64,000 bases of DNA from Okapia johnstoni (Eukaryota > Chordata > Mammalia > Artiodactyla > Giraffidae): contig CM044322.1 in the NCBI GenBank assembly GCA_024291935.2, forward strand, positions 72,717,405 through 72,781,404, read 5' to 3'. A program made the translations under genes and the position numbers. How positions within the stretch are numbered: the stretch's first letter is position 1; every line of letters starts with the position of its first letter. The notes beneath the pieces were generated by a model. The model was not told the origin of the DNA, searched no databases, and saw only the letters and a program-made list of their open reading frames with translations. This document shows positions 61,081 to 64,000 of the stretch, one piece after another.

Positions 61081-61151
61081 TATTTTTATGTAGAAATAAT
61101 AAAACTTTATTCATTAATTCATTCAGTGAACAAAATTTGAGCACCTGCTAA

Positions 61152-61968
61152 CAGTTCAGTCGCTCAGTCGTGTCCAACTCTGCGACCCCATGGACTGCAG
61201 CACACCAGACTTCCCTGTCCATATCCAACTCCCGGAGTTTACTCAAATTCATGTCAATTGAGTTGGTGATACCATCCAACCATCTCATCCTCTGTCGGCC
61301 CCGTCTCCTCCCGCCTTCAATCTTTCCCAGCATCAGGGCCTTTTCAAATGAGTCAGTTCTTCACATCAGGTGGCCAAAGTATTGGAGTTTCAGCTTCAGC
61401 ATCAGTCCTTCCAATGAACATTCAGGACGGATTTCCTTTAGGATGGACTGGTTGGATCTTCTTGCAGTCCAAGAGACTCTCAAGAGTCTTCTCCACAGTT
61501 CAAAAGCATCAATTCTTTGGTGCTTAGCTTTCTTTATAGTCCAACTCTCACATCCATACATGGCTACTGGAAAAATCATAGCTTTGACTAGATGAACCTT
61601 TGTTGGCAAAGTAATGTCTCTGCTTTTTAACATGCTGCCTAGGTTGGTTATAACTTTTCTTCCAAGGAGCAAGTGTCTTTTAATTTCAAGGCTGCAGTCA
61701 CCATCTGCAGTGATTTTGGAGCCCAAGAAAATAAAGTCTGTCACTGTTTCCCCATCTCTATTTGCCATGAAGTGATGGGACCAGATGTCATGATCTTAGT
61801 TTTCTGAATGTTGAGTTTTAAGTCAGCTTTTTCACTCTCCTCTTTCACTTTCATCAAGAGCCTCTTTAGTTCTTCTCCACTTTCTGCCATAAGAATGGTG
61901 TCACCTGCATATCTGAGGTTATTGATATTTCTCCCGGCAATCTTGATTCTAGCTTGTGCTTCATCCAG
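61152..61968 (-). mobile_element. BovB fragment, inverted near-duplicate of 62956-63774
   Basis: 817 bases of antisense BovB. The minus-strand frame 61768-61361 differs from the frame at 63156-63563 by only two residues in 135. Both lack the same two residues (Cys-Trp) before RRLLRV and share an unusual reading of the segment before DFIFLGSKI. It ends abruptly at 61968 against a sense BovB. Confidence 0.92.
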
Positions 61969-61970
61969 TT

Positions 61971-63798
61971 GTAATGCTCCAACTATCATACAGTTGTGCC
62001 TATTCACATGCTAGCAAGGTTATGCTCATAATCTTTCAAGCTAGACTTTCAGCAGTACATGAATTGAGAACTTCCAGATGTACAAGCTGGGTTTAGAAAA
62101 GGAAACCAGAAATCAAATTTCCAACATTAATTGGATCATGGAGAAAGCAATGGTATTCCAGAAAAACCATCTACTTCTGCTTCATTCACTACACTGAAGC
62201 CTTTGTGTGGATCACAGCAAACTGTATAAAATTCTTAAAGAGATTGGGAATACCAGACCACTTACCTGTCTTCCAAGAAACCTGTATGTGGGTCAAGAAG
62301 AAACAGTTAGAACCTGACATGAAACAACTGACTGGTTCAAAATGGGGAAAGGAGTACAACAAGCTATTTATTGTCACCATGCTTATTTAACTTATATACA
62401 GAGTACATCATGTTAAATGCCAGACGGATGACTCACCAAGCTATAGTCAAGCTTGCTGGGAGAAATATCAACAACCTCAAATATGCAGATGATACCACTC
62501 TAATGGCAGAAAGTGAAGAGGAACTAAAGAGCCTCTTGAGAGGGTGAAAGAGGAGATAAAAAAGCTGGCTTAAAACTCAACATTCAAAAAACAGATCATG
62601 GCACCCAGTCTCTTCACTTCATGGAAAGTAGATGGGGAAAAAGTGGAAACAGTGACATATTTTCTTTTCTTGGACTCCAAAATCATTGCAAAGCATCTAC
62701 TTCTGCGTTATTGACTGTGCCAAAGCCTTTGACTGTGTGGATCACAACAAACTGTGGAAAACTCTTAAAGATATGGGAATACCAGACCATCTGACCTGTC
62801 TCTTGGGAAACCTGTAGGCAGGTGAGGAAGCAACAGTTAGAACCGGACATGGAACAACAGACTGGTTCCAAATAGGGAAAGAAGTACGTCAAGGCTGTAT
62901 ACTGTCACCCTGGTTATTTAACTTATATGCAGATTACATCATGTTAAATGCCAGGCTGGATGAAGCACAAGCTGGAATCAAGATTGCCGGGAGAAATATC
63001 AATAACCTCAGATATGCAGATGACGCCACCCTTATGGCAGAAAGCAGAGAAGAACTAAAGAGGCTCTTGATGAATGTGAAAGAGGAGAGTGAAAAAGCTG
63101 ACTTAAAACTCAACATTCAGAAAACTAAGATCATGACATCTGGTCCCATCACTTCATGGCAAATAGAGATGGGGAAACAGTGACAGACTTTATTTTCTTG
63201 GGCTCCAAAATCACTGCAGATGGTGACTGCAGCCTTGAAATTAAAAGACACTTGCTCCTTGGAAGAAAAGTTATAACCAACCTAGGCAGCATGTTAAAAA
63301 GCAGAGACATTACTTTGCCAACAAAGGTTCATCTAGTCAAAGCTATGATTTTTCCAATAGCCATGTATGGATGTGAGAGTTGGACTATAAAGAAAGCTGA
63401 GCACCAAAGAATTGATGCTTTTGAACTGTGGAGAAGACTCTTGAGAGTCTCTTGGACTGCAAGAAGATCCAACCAGTCCATCCTAAAGGAAATCCGTCCT
63501 GAATGTTCATTGGAAGGACTGATGCTGAAGCTGAAACTCCAATACTTTGGCCACCTGATGTGAAGAACTGACTCATTTGAAAAGACCCTGACTCTGGGAA
63601 AGATTGAAGGCGGGAGGAGACGGGGCTGACAGAGTATGAGATGGTTGGATGGCATTACCGACTTAATGGACATGAGTTTGAGTAAACTCCAGGAGTTGGA
63701 TATGGACAGGGAAGCCTGGTGTGCTGCAGTCCATGGGGTCGCAAAGAGTTGGACACAACTGAGCGACTGAACTGAAAATCACTGTGGACGGAGACTGT
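61971..63798 (+). mobile_element. BovB copy interrupted by a second BovB
   Basis: A degraded sense BovB runs from 61971 (mid RT) to 62688, passes an intact-looking YADD-coding segment near 62480, and resumes at 63775 with AAAATCACTGTGGACGGAGA. A younger BovB (62689-63774) lies between. Many frameshifts. Confidence 0.85.
62689..63774 (+). mobile_element. BovB inserted inside another BovB
   Basis: 1086 bases, 5' truncated, sense. AAAATCATTG (62679-62688) and AAAATCACTG (63775-63784) look like its target duplication. The RT C-terminal half with YADD near 63020 reads open at 62941-63183, then in another frame at 63156-63563. Confidence 0.88.
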
Positions 63799-63994
63799 GC
63801 TGTGCTAAGTTGCTTCAGTTGTGTCTGACTCTTTGAGACCCTATGGAGTGTAGCCCATCAGGCTTCTCTCTTCATGGGATTCTCCAGGCAAGAATACTGG
63901 AGTGGGTTGCCATGCCCTCCTCCAGGGGACCTTCCTGATTCAGAGATCAAACCTGCGTCTCCTTCATTGGCACTAGCTCCACCTGGGAAGCCCC
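63799..63994 (-). mobile_element. Bov-tA SINE at the window end
   Basis: Antisense copy inserted in the older BovB: GCTAAGTTGCTTCAGTTGTG to CTAGCTCCACCTGGGAAGCC. The tRNA end is shortened. Confidence 0.85.
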
Positions 63995-64000
63995 ATGGCA

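Noticed and set aside
7442..63994. CRISPR-like repeated units
   Set aside because: The recurring ~200-base units are dispersed SINEs in both orientations with unrelated spacing, in a mammalian genome.
35200..64000. MYOG or another neighbour gene upstream of ADORA1
   Set aside because: In human, MYOG lies upstream in opposite orientation. No helix-loop-helix or other gene-like exon is seen before the window ends, so it would lie outside.

Overview
This is a 64 kb piece of a ruminant (bovid-type) nuclear genome. The window holds ruminant-specific retrotransposons: BovB LINEs of the RTE clade, the tRNA/BovB-derived SINEs Bov-tA and BOV-A2, CHR-type SINEs and an artiodactyl L1. The only protein-coding gene I can support is ADORA1, the adenosine A1 receptor, on the minus strand. 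Its protein is close to the cattle receptor as I remember it. The species cannot be fixed from sequence alone.

Layout. 1-115 is the start of the ADORA1 3' UTR, cut by the window edge. 116-755 is the second coding exon (TM4 to the C-terminus). 756-33686 is a 32.9 kb phase-2 intron filled with repeats. 33687-34027 is the first coding exon (N-terminus to the end of TM3), with 5' UTR to about 34084. Joined, the two exons give exactly 326 codons plus a stop, the family length. From 34.4 to 35.2 kb lies a GC-rich promoter region with one well-supported non-coding exon (donor just below 34944), one weaker alternative first exon, and upstream ATGs that would overlap the receptor start. From 35.2 kb to the end the window is 5'-flanking or far-upstream intronic DNA, with no further gene seen.

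The rest is layered mobile DNA. The main blocks are: a nested tower at 17.9-26.2 kb (BovB, then an old L1 split by a Bov-tA, a BOV-A2 and a 2.5 kb BovB, then an ancient L2 split by an L1 and a SINE); a decayed endogenous retrovirus-like region at 36.2-45.8 kb with LTR-like direct repeats, itself split by BovB, L1 and SINE copies; a 3.8 kb dead artiodactyl L1 at 55.8-59.6 kb; and a BovB cluster at 61.1-63.8 kb in which one copy sits inside another and a near-identical copy lies in inverted orientation.

The features most worth checking are the serine at receptor position 277 (threonine in human A1), the overlapping upstream ORFs, a 71-bp inverted duplication at 59.4/59.9 kb that looks like a local template-switch insertion, and the inverted BovB pair. 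I found no new gene system, CRISPR array, operon or tRNA/rRNA gene. Repeat families are assigned from remembered consensus patterns; no database search was run.
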